From: Letharia columbiana
Taxonomy: Eukaryota; Ascomycota; Lecanoromycetes; Lecanorales; Parmeliaceae
Length of the DNA: 64,000 nt
Reading direction: 5' to 3'
Assembly (NCBI RefSeq): GCF_014066305.1
Contig: NW_023501038.1
Span: forward strand, 1,157,001-1,221,000
Position numbers and translations under genes: made by a program. The notes below the pieces were generated by a model, which was not told where the DNA came from, made no database searches, and worked only from the letters and a program-made list of their open reading frames with translations. Shown here one piece after another: positions 23,508-36,747 of this stretch. How positions within the stretch are numbered: the stretch's first letter is position 1; every line of letters begins with the position of its first letter.

Positions 23508-23870
23508 GGCTGGACCACTTTGACGGCTTCAGAAGAAGTACACCAACTGATGTATGAAGTATAGATTCACAGTGAAGCAAGTAAGGGATGTACAAGAAAG
23601 AGGCGATTATGTCCTGAGTGTACTAGCAGTCCATTGAATATGTTCCGAGGAAACAAACCAAAAACACATCAAACAAGAAAAGACGTTAACAGCTGTGCAA
23701 AGTGTCATGCCACTGAGGGGTCATGATCCCGACTTTCGGAGGCCAACTTTAGGGGCAAACTCAACTGCCGATGGGTCCTAGTTCTATGGGAATGCGGCCT
23801 TCAACGGGGTCTGGTAACCGTCCAGGCGCGACTGAACAGTAATCCACGCTAAGCCCTACCCTCTAATATC
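23508..23870 (-). promoter_or_regulatory. Upstream region of the A-T-R gene, ends at isochore boundary
   Basis: About 360 bp of normal composition separate the start codon from an abrupt drop into AT-rich DNA near 23870. The promoter is inferred from position. If it extends further it lies in RIP-mutated, probably heterochromatic DNA. Confidence 0.4.
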
Positions 23871-24057
23871 AAATAATTAAAACAACCGGAATTCGATATT
23901 TTCGCTCTATAATAGCGTTATTATAGCTAGCTTAATTACTTATTTATTCTTAATAAATATAATAATATTATTTAAGATTTCTATTAAAAATAGTTAAAAT
24001 ATTAATAGATATTAATATATAGATATTATTTTAAGAGAAATTATAAGAGTATAAAGC

Positions 24058-24095
24058 GCGAATTTTTCGCGAATTTTTATTATAGCGAAAAATTC
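24058..24095. repeat. Inverted repeat, 12 bp arms
   Basis: Arms CGAATTTTTCGC and GCGAAAAATTCG are separated by about 14 bp and could form a hairpin. Its retained CG sites stand out from the surrounding AT-rich DNA. Confidence 0.6.
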
Positions 24096-24280
24096 GAGTT
24101 TTAGAGATAATTACTACTATTAAGAGAATAGTTATTAACTTATATTAAATATATTCTCTATATATATAAATTTAGCTAATAAATATAATAAACTTAAATT
24201 TAAAGTTATCTAATAATTATTTAAAATAATTACTCTTAATAAAAATTTAAGTAACTCGAAATTATCGTAATTATAATTTC

Positions 24281-24448
24281 GATAATTTTAAATAATAATT
24301 TTAAACGATAATTATAAACGATAATTTTAAATAATAATTTTAAATAATAATTTCGAATAATAATTTCAAATGATAATTATAAACGATAATTTCGAATAAT
24401 AATTTCGAATAATAATTTCGAATAATAATTTCGAACGATAATTTCGAG
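24281..24448. repeat. 13-bp tandem array, about 13 copies
   Basis: Unit AATAATAATTTCG and variants (GATAATTTTAAAT, GATAATTATAAAC) repeat head to tail for about 168 bp. The variants differ mostly by C-to-T or G-to-A, so RIP or deamination acted after the array had expanded. Confidence 0.8.
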
Positions 24449-27400
24449 TTAATAAAAAATCTAAATTCTCTAGAAGTAAATATTAATAACTATTCTATAT
24501 ATATTAAATATATATTAAATAATAATTCTTTTCTTTATTAATATACTTACTTATTTTTTATTTTTATTTTTTATTTTTTTATTTATTATTTTTTATATCT
24601 TAATATATATAAAGAAACTATAAAATTTACTTAACTTTTTTATTTATTTTTTATATTTTAACGCTTTTTTTCTTTATTATATAAAATACTCTAATCTATT
24701 ATATAAAATATTATATTTTTAATAATATTTATAATATATAAATATTATAATTTTTTTTTTTAAATAAATTTAATAACTTAGTTATTTAATATATTTTTAT
24801 TATATATAAAAGATTTATAATAAATTTATAAATAATTCGAAATCTTCGCGATAATTCTATTATTATAAACTCGAAATATTCGAGACTTTAAAAAATAATT
24901 CGAAACTTTTATAATAATTTTATAATTAATTTAAAATAATCTTAAAAATACTTTAAAATTTTCGAGATCTTTATAAAGTACTAAATCTTACGCGAAAATT
25001 CGAAACTTTCGAGGCGAACTTTATCTTTTAATTTAAAATTCTAGAGTTATTTTTTCTACTTCGAAATTATTATAGTAATAATAATAACGATAATTTCGAA
25101 TCTTTCTATTATACTTATAAATAATTTTATTATATTTATAAATATTTATATTAGCTATCTATATAACTAAGAGTCTTTATTTTCTTCGCTATTATTATTA
25201 CTATCTTAAACTAATTATATTTCTCGATATTATTAAAATCGTTTTACTTTACTATAAAGATCTTTTATTTATACTCTATTACTTTCTTTTTAATATTAAA
25301 ATAAAATAATAGACTCTTTTAAACTTAACTTTATTAAAGCTTATAAGACTATTTAAGTATTATCTATCTTTCGAGTATATCGAGTCTATTTAAATAAGAT
25401 ACTTTAAGTCTTTAATATCTCTTTTCTATATTTCGTAAATTTTATTAATATAAAAGTCTATATAGTCTTATCGCTTTCGAACTTTTAATAATAAATAAAT
25501 ATTATCTAAATAAATAAATTATTTAAATAATCTTTAAAAAGTTTAAGGATATAATATCTTTATAGTATTATATAATTTCTTTATATACTTTTAAGACTTA
25601 GATTATAATAAATAAACTCGATTAAAATATTTATAAAAAATTTAAATAACTTAAATTTAAATAACTAGTAAGAAATTATAACTATTCTATTTTTAAATTA
25701 ATTAAGATATATCTCTAGATAATTAACTTAAAAATATAGTATTCGAGATTTTATTTTTAAAGAACTTAAGTATAATATAAGATATCTTAAGAGTATAAAT
25801 CTTAATTATACTAATTAAAAGTTCGTTTTATTCGAAGTATAATCTAGTCTTCAAAGAATTCGAGTTTTATAAATATTAAATATCTAGAATTCTTATATTA
25901 TTTTATCTCGATTTAGATATATAATATAATAAATTTCGATATTTAATTATAATTTAAATATTAATTAAAGATTAATATCTTTTTTTATTTTAATTTAATT
26001 AATCTTAACTAAGATTAAGTATAAAACGATTTTTTTAAAATTTATTTTTAAATCTTTTAAGATAATATTACGATCTTTATAATATAAGAGCTAAAGAATT
26101 ATTTTAAAAGGTCGTAATATTTAATAATTAAGATACTAGAGCTTTACTATATAAATCTTTATATAAATAAAATAATCTTCTAAATTTTTAAATCTCGAAA
26201 TTTATAAGATTTATTAATTTATTAATTTATTAATATATTCTTCGCCTAGCGTTAATATAGACTAATCGAGTTTTATAAAAAATAGTAATTTATTAAGAAG
26301 TATAAAAATCTCGAGCTTTTATTTTAAGATTAATATTTTAATTAAAAATCGTAGTTTATTTACGATTTTGTAGATTTTTCTTTTAAATTTTCGAAGATTT
26401 CGATTCTTATAATATTTCGCTAATACTTCGAAATTTATAAAATATTTATTAAGATCTTATTTAAGAATTTTAAAGATATTTTTTTTTATATAGCGAGAAG
26501 TAAATTAAGTGAAATATTAAGAGATATTCTATTTATAAAAAATAACTTATTCTATAATTCTATTACTTCGATTAATTCGAAGATAATAAATAAATCGTTT
26601 ATTAATATTAGAGAGATTAATTTTTTAAGACTAAGATTAATTTAAAATCGATAATTAAATTAAAGCCTTTAAAAATAAAGAATATATTAAGACTTTAGAA
26701 TTAGAATAATTTAAAAATATTAAAGATTTATATATTAATAAAATAGAAGATTAGAAAAGTTATAATTCTTTTTATTAAATTAAATAAACTATTTAAGCTT
26801 CGATAAATAAGAAAACTTTAGAACTATATTATAAATAGTATTAATTATTTTAAATATTTATTTATATTAAATTTAAAAACTTCGAAGATAAACTTAATAT
26901 TTTTAAAGAGTATTTATCGAAATTAATTATTTTATAAATTTATATATTATATAATTATAATTAGATAGATTAAGAATCTCGAATAATAAAGAAAACGATA
27001 TTAAATATATATAGTTATACTCTAAAAATGCGAGCTCTTATTTTTTAATATTATAATAATATATAAGATAGAGAGAGTTAATAATATTTGAAAGATTCGA
27101 ATAAAAAATAGTAAGAAAATTCTTTACTTTCTATATTTATTTTAAAATATATAAAAATTATTTATTATAAAAAGATTCGTATTTTCTAATTATCTTATAA
27201 TCTCGAAAAATATAAATATTAATTTATAGAGAGTAGATATAAATAAAAAAGATATATATTAGTATAAGAGTAATAAATATTAAAAAATTTGAAAAGTTAT
27301 TTCGATTTAATAGTATAATAGAACTTCGGCTAGAATAATAATCTTTATTAATCTTAAAAACTTTAAATCTTTAAATTTAGAAAGATACTCGAGAATATAT

Positions 27401-30400
27401 TATAATAACTTTAATCTATATAATTACTTTTTAATATTTATTTAAAATTAATAAAATTCTTATCTTAGAATATTATTAGATTAAGTTTTTTAATTCTCGA
27501 ATTAATTAGATATTAATTATATTATAATATAAAAAGATATATTAATTTAAAGATAAATTTAAAAATCTTAAATTTTAAGATTAATCTATATCTTCGAGAA
27601 TTTCGAATTTTAATTCTCTTTAAAAGTCTCGAGATTTAAATTTATCGTAGATTTTATCTAATACGATTTAATAGAAATTAAATTCTTTTATATATATTAT
27701 AATTAATAATATTCTTAATTTAATATATCTTCTTTATATCTAGAATAGATAAATATTTCTAACTTTTAAAAGGGTTAAGTCTTTCGTAAATTTAATAAAT
27801 ATAATATTTCTTAAAAAATAAATTTAATAAGATTTAAAAACTTCGAAATATAATAAAATTTTCTCTAAATTCGAAGTAGTTTCCTTAATATTTTCTAACT
27901 TAATTTTAAAATAATCTTATAGATATTAATAAAAATCTCGAAGTTTATAAAACTTATTTTTTTTAATAAAAAGAAATATAATATCTAATAAATTATAAGA
28001 GATAAATTTTTTAAAAATTATATAATTAAGATAAATAGAGTATAGATTATAATATACTTTATATTATTTAATATCTCTATAATTAAAATAATAATCTAAT
28101 AATATCTTAAGAGAATTTTATAAAACTCGAATAATTAATAACTTAAAAATATTATATATATAAAAGAAGTTATTAATATATTTAAGCTTTAATTACTTCG
28201 AATATATTTAAAATATAAATATTTCGAATATACTTATTTTTCGAAGTTTTCGAAAAAAAATAATTTTTATTAAATTCTTATAGAATTCGAAGAATAATTC
28301 TATATATTAATTATATCATCTATAAATCTAAAAAGTTTCTTTTCGCACGATTTTCGTCGGATTTATATTATAAGTATAATTTAGTTTATTAAGTAGACTT
28401 TATCTATATTTAATTCTTTTTATTAGTTTAATAATTAAATATAATAAACTTCGCGTTTAATAAGCTAAGATAGTATTTATTTAGATCGATTAGATTTTAA
28501 AGCGACTATAAACTATTAATTTAATAGTATATATCTAAAAATTCGAGAAACTATATATAAAATAGATTCTTTAAATTATTTAAATTAGATAATATTATTA
28601 ATAATAATAAAATTTATTAAAAGTTTAATTCGACTAATTAAATATATATTAAAGAGATTTTCGAGATTATTTAAGTTAAATAATATTATTAATTATAATA
28701 ATATTTATAAAAATTCTAGATTAACTAGTTTTATTAATAATATTAATATTTATAGCGTATTTAAATTAGATAATATTATCGATTATAATAACGTCTCTAG
28801 AGTATTTAATTCGAATTAAATTTAATATCTTTAGATATCTAGTAAAAGTTATCAATTTAAGATTTATCGCGATATCTTATTATAATATTAATAATATTTA
28901 TAATTTTTAAAATATAGATTTTTAAATAATTAGAATTTTAAGCGCTATAGCGGTGCTTAATTCTTTATTAATTCTTATTTAATTCGCTTAGTAGATAAAG
29001 AGATTAATCTTTTCTATTCTATTTACTACATTATATATTCTTTATATTTTTCCTTCTTATTTAATATAACTTTATTATTTTATAGATATTTATTCTCTTT
29101 ATAAACCGTCTTTTCTCTTATTCGCTATAGTAAAGTTATAGATAATATACTAAAGTTTAGCCTTTTTTACTTATTCTCTTTATTTACTAAAACGCGAAGT
29201 ATTTATACTTCGAGCTTAGAGAGATTCAAGTTTTAATTATTATTTATTAAACCGGTTTTTTTCTATTTAGTTATTTTATATATCGATTATTTCTTAATAG
29301 CCCGCGAGATCCTCTTATTATCTTCGAGTAAATTTAAATCTAATCTCTTAAATAATTTAGTATTAATAAATCTTAATATAACTTTTCTTAAAGCGCTTAC
29401 GAAGCTTAATTTCTTAATAATATTATCTAGCGAATTCTTATATAGATTATTTAATTTAAAGAATCTCTATATCTTTCTTATTAATCTAAGATATATCTTT
29501 AAAATATATTATTATAATATATAATATATAATAAGTCTTTTCTATTATTCTATATCTCTTTAAAATTTCTTAATATACTTATATATTTTTAAGAAATATT
29601 ATAATTATATAAGTAGTAAAATAATAGTAAAGAGCTTATCTTCGACTTTCTTATTATTCTATCTTTTAATATAAAAATATTTAAAATTATAATTTTTTAG
29701 ATTATAATAAAGAGCGGTTATTATAAGAATTATAGTATTATTAAATAAGAGTAATTAAAGATACTTACTTCTTTATCTAAATTCGAGAAATACTCTCTTA
29801 TTATAAAAGAAAATTTTATATAATAATATAATTATTAATTAAGATAAGAAGTATTTTTTATTTTAGAGATTATTAGCTAAAGAAGCTAATTAATCTAAAT
29901 TTTATAAAATATATTATATTTTATCTATTTTATAGATCTTGATATATAAATTAAAGATTAACTAATAAGTCGCTAACTATCGTCTTTAAATCTTTAAATA
30001 ATAATATTATATAAATCTTAAGATAAGATTAAATAATATCTCGAATTTTCTTTATTAAGATTAAACGAAAATCGCCTATATAGTTAAAAAGCTATATTCT
30101 TATTAAAAAAAGTTTAAAGTATTAATAATAATAATTAATTAAGAATATTAATACCTTTTTCGCCTCGAAACTTATAGATTAATTATCAATATTTTATATA
30201 AATCGAGTATTCTTATAAAGTTATTATTTTTAATTTCTTTATATTTTAATTATTACTTAACTAAGCGCGTTAATATAATACTTTAATTAGAGACTTAACT
30301 TTTAAAGATTTAAATATTTAAGATTTTTATTAATTATAATTATTATAAATAAGATAACTCTTATCGTTTTAAATATATTAAGATACTCTTTCTTAATATT

Positions 30401-33400
30401 ATAATCGCGTCTTTCTAATTATATTAAATTATCTTAAAATATAATCTAACGATTATCTTTATTCGAGTTATCTTATAAAATATAATCTATATATCTTTCT
30501 TTATTCTAATCTATTAATAATATATAATTTAATATTATTAAAAACGTTAACGAAGCTCTAAATTCTTTTATTTTATTTAATAGACGTATTAATAAAAGAC
30601 TTAAACGAGCTATATATTAATAATGCGGCTTCGATATAATAGCGCCTAATGACTTTATTTAATATAATACTTTTTAATATCGAATTATTTATAGCGATTT
30701 AATTATTATTCTATTATATTTAGAATATATACTTATTCTTATATTAAAGCTTTATATAAAATACTCTAACTTTATTATTATAAAGATAATTCCTCTTAAT
30801 AAATTATTTTCTATCTCGACTTAATATATATTTATTAATCTAGATATTTAATTATATAATATATTTTTACTTCGCCTTATTAATTCTAATTCTTTATTAT
30901 TAATAAGAATTATTTTAAATTCTATAATTTATATTAGCTAGTTTATATTAATATTATTTAATTCTAAAACTAATTAATTAATAATTAATATTACTACTCT
31001 TTATCTTAGATTTAATAACTTTAATATTTAATCGAAGTTTAAATAAAAGTCTTTCTATCGCTTTCTATTAAGATATTAATCTAATAGAAGATATAAATTA
31101 AATAAAAATATATCGAGTTTATAACCTTCGCCTTTATCTTTAATTTTAAAAAAGAGATCTTTTTTAATATCTATAATAGTATATAAAACTAAGAGAGTAT
31201 TATTAATATTAAGAGAAGCTTTATTATATATAATAATTATAATTATTAATAACTTCTTTATCTTCTATAAACTAATAAAATTATTTAAGAATTTATTACC
31301 GTCGTAATTAGATACTATATATATATTCTTCTTAAACTTATATATTCTACGATATTTAAGCGATTTAAGATCTATCTATTTATATTCTTTAACGCGTCTT
31401 TTTCTCTTATTAGTCTTCTTTATTTTACTCGCTTTCTATTAATATATAATTAATAATATCTTCGCGAATAAATAGATTATAATTTATATTTTCTATCTCC
31501 TTAGCTTTCTTCTCTCTTCTAGCATTTTTAACTCTCTTTATCGCTATTCTCTTTTTCGCGTTTTACTTTAAAATTTTTATAATCTCTATAATTTAAACGT
31601 AGTAAACTTACTTAGTAGAATATAAAGTATTATAAATCTTTTATCGTTATTAAAAGTTAGAATAAAATTAATATTAAATATTAAAAATAATAATAAATAA
31701 AATATAGAAATAAATATATTTAAATAGATAAAAAAATAAAAGAATAAAGAGAAGTTATTAATTTAAAAAGAGGGGTTATTAATTAACGCGTTTTTAATTT
31801 ATTTAAATTAAAGCGCGTCGAATTTCTATTTAAATTCGATTATTTATTTAACTTAAATATTTTATTTAAACTAAATAATATTTTCGCTAATAATTTCTAT
31901 TTAAATTAAATAAATTTTTTATTAATAATTAACGCTAAGTTAATTATTATCTATTATTAAATATTATTACTCTAATTATACTTCTCTATTTATTTCTCTA
32001 TTCTTAAATATTTTCTTATAAATAATATCTATTTTAATATATATAATTATAGATTTTTTAATATAAATATTTATTAATAACGGTTATTTCGATATATTAA
32101 TAATATATTTTATCTCTTAGATAGCGTTATATATAAAGTTATAATTTATATAATTATTAATAACGATACTATCGTAAACTTTATAACTATTAAAAATAAT
32201 ATATAATTCTTTTTAGCGACTTAAAGTTATTTTATATATAATAATATATTTCTATTATAATTAATATCGCCTTTTTATAATCTCTATCGATAAAATATAG
32301 AGGTTAAATATTAGCTTTAACGCTTTTTATACTATCTCTCTCTATTTAATAAAAATCGTATATTTTTTTTAATCGAAGTCTATTAGAATATAATCTATAA
32401 AGAAAACTTATATTAGCGAATTTTCTAAAAGTTATTTAAATTTAATACTATTAAATAATATAAGACGCTAACTATATTAGAGATAAAGATCTTATATTAT
32501 ATAAAGCGTAGAGAGATATTTAGAGAAAGTAAAGATTATAGATTATTTTAATAAGATAAACCTTTTATATTATAGAATTTCTTAAAACTAATTAAATTTT
32601 AGAGAATATAATAATTATAGTATAAATATCTAATTATTTCTTATATATATATATATTATAACTTCGAATTCTTTTATTAATAGCGAGAATAGTTAACTTA
32701 AACTATTATATCGCTTTATATATTTCTCTTAATATTTTTATTATCTTTTTCTTTCTTTAAGACGAATAATCTCTTTATATATTAGTAATAATAGATATAT
32801 ATAGAAAATAAATATTTATTTATCTAATATTCTTTAATTATAAAAAATATAGAATTCTAGTCTCGCTTATATATCGATAATATAATTATCTTAAACTTTC
32901 GAGAATAATTAATCTTAATATCTTTATTATCGATATAATATATAATTCGATCTATTATAACGTTATATACTTTATCTTCTTTTAATATATTCGTAAATAT
33001 ATCGAAATCGATATTATTTATTATAACGCGAATTAATATTTAGATCTTAATAATATTAAGAGATAATATTAATATATTAATTATAATCTTTTTTAAATAT
33101 ATATAGAAACTAGCTTAATTAAAGATATATAATTACGATATAAAATTAATATTATTAATAAAGATAGATTATTTATTTAGCCGCCTACGTTTATAAGTCT
33201 ATATATATATATAATTAATTTTTATAATTATATTTAATTCGTAATTATTTAATTATTTTCTTAGAATATTAGATATAAAGATTCTCGAAAAAGCGTTCTT
33301 TAATTACTTAAAGGCCTTATCGAGCTTCGTTTAATTATAAAGAATATTAAACGCGCTCTTAATTAGATATCTCTTTCTTATCTCTTACTTTAAAAAGAAG

Positions 33401-34089
33401 CGAATCTTTTTATAATTAAACTCTTCTATTATTAAACTACGCGAGATAATTAATATTATTTAAATTCTTAAATTAATATTAATATAGAACGATTTAGATA
33501 AGATAAATAAAGATAACGCGACGCTAACTTATAAAGATTTATATTCTATATCTAAGATTAATTAAATTATAGAATTCTAAAAGAAGTAGAATAATTCTAG
33601 AGAAGAATATATTAGAAAGAATATTATAGAATTAATAAAGATTCTAATTTAGAAATAAATCTTACGAGTCGACCTCTATTTAATAAACCCTATTATATTA
33701 TTTATTCTATCTATTTAAAAGATTAATTAATAATTAAGTTAAATAATCGAAGTTAGATAATATAATACGAAGTCGAACTATATTATATATTATTTAGATA
33801 TTTAAAATATCTATTTAAGAATAATGTGTATTTTTCTTAATTCTTCTATCTATCGTATATCTAAATTATCTTATCTTTTATTTCTTTACTTATATTATTA
33901 TTCTTATATCTATTATAGATATTAATTTTCAAATTAAATATCTTTTATTTAATCTTCTTATTTAAAATCTTTTTATTTAAATCTTATAAGTTATTTAATA
34001 TTAAATTATAATTATATATTATAATAGTATAGAAGTTTTAGAATAATCGAGTATATTTATAAATAGTATATCTAAAAAGATAATATAGT

Positions 34090-34845
34090 ATTATTATATA
34101 TTTAAGAACGAACTATCTCTCTTCGCACATTTCTATTTAAAATCTTATTATTAAGACTCTTTAAATCATTTAATATTAAGTAGTAGTTATATATCTTTTT
34201 ATTTTTCTATAATAATTATACTACTCTTTTATCTATTTAAATATCTTATTACTTCTTCTAATTAGTATCTAGATTAATAAAGCGAAAAACTTTTATTAGC
34301 GTTATATCTATATCTATAGAACGCTTAATTAAAATAAAAAAGTGAGATTTATTATTATTCTTAAAAGGTTATATTATTAAATTATCGCGATTTTTAAATT
34401 AAATAATTAAAGAGTATTAGAGAGTTTTATTATCTAAATACTCTTACTTAAATTACTACGAGTTTATTAATATTATTCGAGATTAATAAAATAAAGAAGA
34501 AAACTATATTAGAGCGATAATTAGATTAATTACGAGAAAACTTATAAATATTACTAGCTTTTTAGAATATTTATAGATATCTTTATCGAGAGTATTAATT
34601 AGCTATTTTAATATAATAAACTTAAGAATATTTTTTATTAAGTCGTATAGATAGTAATTATATATATTATCTTATAAATATTATAAATATTTCTTCTTTA
34701 TACTATCTAGCTTAGAAGATTAATCGCTATTATCTAGGCTTATAATAATTCTTATTATTATAATACTTAATATCGATTAGCTTTAGTTAATACGCCTTAA
34801 AAAATTTAAGAATATTAGAAATAATAATTATAATACGTAGTTTAT
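34090..34845 (+). mobile_element. Unidentified 3.9 kb element, copy A, left part
   Basis: Aligns by eye with 40465-41215. Shared runs include TTAATATTAAGTAGTAGTTA and ATAATTATACTA. The copy is interrupted at 34845 by an LTR element and resumes at 36748. The left end is placed where similarity with copy B fades. Confidence 0.7.
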
Positions 34846-34996
34846 TATTATAAATCAATTCTTTATACTCGATATACCTTCCTCATTAGGCCTTAGCGCG
34901 CCTCTCTGCGCACATATGTGTCTATAGACCATATAGATTAATAAATATACTTCCACCACACCACATTTATGAGTTATATTATATTATTCCTTAATA
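34846..34996 (+). repeat. Left (5') LTR of the 1.9 kb element
   Basis: 151 bp, similar throughout to 36597-36747. It is more RIP-altered at its start (TGTTACGG became TATTATAA) but retains the CG-rich CCTTAGCGCGCC centre. Confidence 0.85.
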
Positions 34997-35239
34997 AATA
35001 ATAGTAACACCTGGCCCTACTTTATAGGATATTCAGGCGTTATTTCAGACGTTTATGCAAAGTCTATATTAACACCTAATAGTATAACGCTCTAAGCCGA
35101 ACCTTTAATATACTCGCGTTATCGAGTATCTTTTAATAAAATCTTATATTTAAATCGATTCTTTTAATAGATCTATCGATCTTATTATATCTAATTCTAC
35201 GAGAGGTCGAAAGCAATAATAAGAGACTAAAAAACAAGT

Positions 35240-36370
35240 CGTTGGCGATAATATATTATTTATAACTATATTAGAGCTAGAAGCAATAATATAGCGTATT
35301 ATTATCAGTATAACTATTAATATAACTATTATGAAAGAAAGAATAAATACTAGAATAGCTAAAGCTAGATTAAGACCTTCTTTATCTACTTCGTAAATAA
35401 CTCTATAGCAATTAAATTAGTCTTCTTAACCTTCTTAATAGTAAATCTTATCTACTATAATCTCCGTTCTATAATTAAAAGATAAGAGATAAAGACTAGA
35501 GGAGATTAACGAATTTGACGATATCGATAATATATAAGTATTTATTAATTATATCCGAAGTATAACTAGCTATAAGAATTATCGACTAATATAAATTTAC
35601 TTTAATACGGTATTAAAGAAAATAATATTTAAATAATATTATTACGAACTTATAGACGACTTTAAGTTAGGCTTAAACTAAGCTACTATTATTAAACTAT
35701 AATATACCGCAATTCTTAAACGATTTAGACTTCGCTATATCGATCTCATTACTTAGCTAAAGACGTATTATTATACTTAAAAAGATGCGGCTAATAAGAA
35801 GAATACTTCTAGCTATATTTAGAAGATATTATAAATTATTAAGAGTCTTAATTAAAACGATTATATTAAATTCGGAATTAATACGACCTTTTATTATTTC
35901 GAATTAAGTCTTTAGTAAATACTCGATTCGTTATTAGACTTAAATAGCTTTATTAATTAAGTATAGATATAATAGTAGAGTTGATTCCAGATTTATGCTA
36001 GCTACGGGAAACCACATTTACCTAATCTCTACTTAAGGCCCTAACAGTTTTACTAACCTCGTTCACAGTAATAGTAGTAGTATAAACCCTTATATTTATA
36101 TCGCCAGTTACAGCCGCAGATACAGCCGTAGGTGTAGCCGCAGCCACAGCCACAGCCTGCACATCTGTAGGTCTACTAAGGTAAAGAGGAGGACTACGTA
36201 TACGATACACCGGCCGACAACTACCATATAACCCCTACATACCATCCCGCAGGATATATACCACATCGCCATGGCAACACTCATGACGGTAGTGGGAATG
36301 AAGCTATGGTCCATTGGGCCTCTGTAGGCGATGATTACCGGTGCACTTATGAGGGCTGTACCCACTATTA
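35240..36370 (+). pseudogene. Gag-like frame of the 1.9 kb LTR element, RIP-damaged
   Basis: In the plus strand, with Gln restored for stops in the mind only, a gag-like chain is readable. Pieces include INEFDDIDNI (about 35510), DDFKLGLN (about 35660), LKRFRLRYIDLIT (about 35715), KDAANKK (about 35785) and YASYGKPHLP (about 35995). A Gln-Pro tract follows (about 36105-36150), then MVHWASVGDDYRCTYEGCTHYY in two pieces (about 36306-36370). The pattern of a KRFR block followed by a Gln-Pro linker and an HW...Y-C tail is what I know from fungal Gypsy-type gag proteins. Numerous TAA/TAG stops make it non-coding. The 5' half is heavily RIP-altered; the 3' part is nearly intact. Confidence 0.6.
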
Positions 36371-36596
36371 TTAAAGGACATCGGACGATATATATTTGGA
36401 CGAATTGAAACTTCGATGTCTTGCTTCAACATCTATTTCATTATTCAAAAGCTTTCACTGCGGTAGGAGATTTTGTGAGATCTATACCACTAATTAGCCC
36501 GGTGTCTCCATTCCTTTCCAGCATTTTGAAAACTCATTCATGTATACATACTTCTTGCCATGAGGACATGGCTATTCTTATTTTTTTATAGGCAAT

Positions 36597-36747
36597 TGTT
36601 ACGGATTAATTCTTTACACTCGATATACCTTCCTCATTAGGCCTTAGCGCGTCTCTCTTCGTACATATGTGCCTACAGATCACATAGATTAATAAACATC
36701 TTTACACTATACTACATATATGAGTTACATCATATTATTTCTTAATA
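36597..36747 (+). repeat. Right (3') LTR of the 1.9 kb element
   Basis: 151 bp, begins TGTTACGG and ends CTTAATA, directly followed by the TTTAT target duplication. Less mutated than the left LTR. Confidence 0.85.

Larger units (their letters stand above)
23871..34089. repeat. RIP-mutated AT-rich block, first part
   Basis: About 10 kb in which CA and TG dinucleotides are almost missing, leaving C mainly in CT, CG or AC contexts and G in the reverse. ATG codons are therefore nearly absent. Remnant CG sites cluster in TCGA and GCG. The block looks like a graveyard of several old repeats; I could not name a family for any part. Stretches around 28190-28310 match 50560-50680, so some of its elements recur further on. 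A hairpin and a 13 bp tandem array are listed separately. Confidence 0.75.
34846..36747 (+). mobile_element. 1.9 kb LTR retroelement (gag only) with 5-bp target duplication
   Basis: LTRs of 151 bp at 34846-34996 and 36597-36747 share ACTCGATATACCTTCCTCAT, TAGGCCTTAGCGCG and an ATAGATTAATAAA core. The right LTR begins TGTTACGG; the left has TATTATAA at the same place, differing by transitions only. Both end CTTAATA. TTTAT flanks both sides (34841-34845 and 36748-36752), a 5 bp target duplication. The inside carries a gag-like frame on the plus strand and no sign of protease, reverse transcriptase or integrase, so it is a non-autonomous derivative. I could not recognise a primer-binding site; the bases after the left LTR contain CACCTGGCCC. 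Confidence 0.85.

Noticed and set aside
36022..36365. Minus-strand frames in the 1.9 kb LTR element
   Set aside because: They overlap the plus-strand gag tail, which has recognisable composition; the minus frames have no motif.
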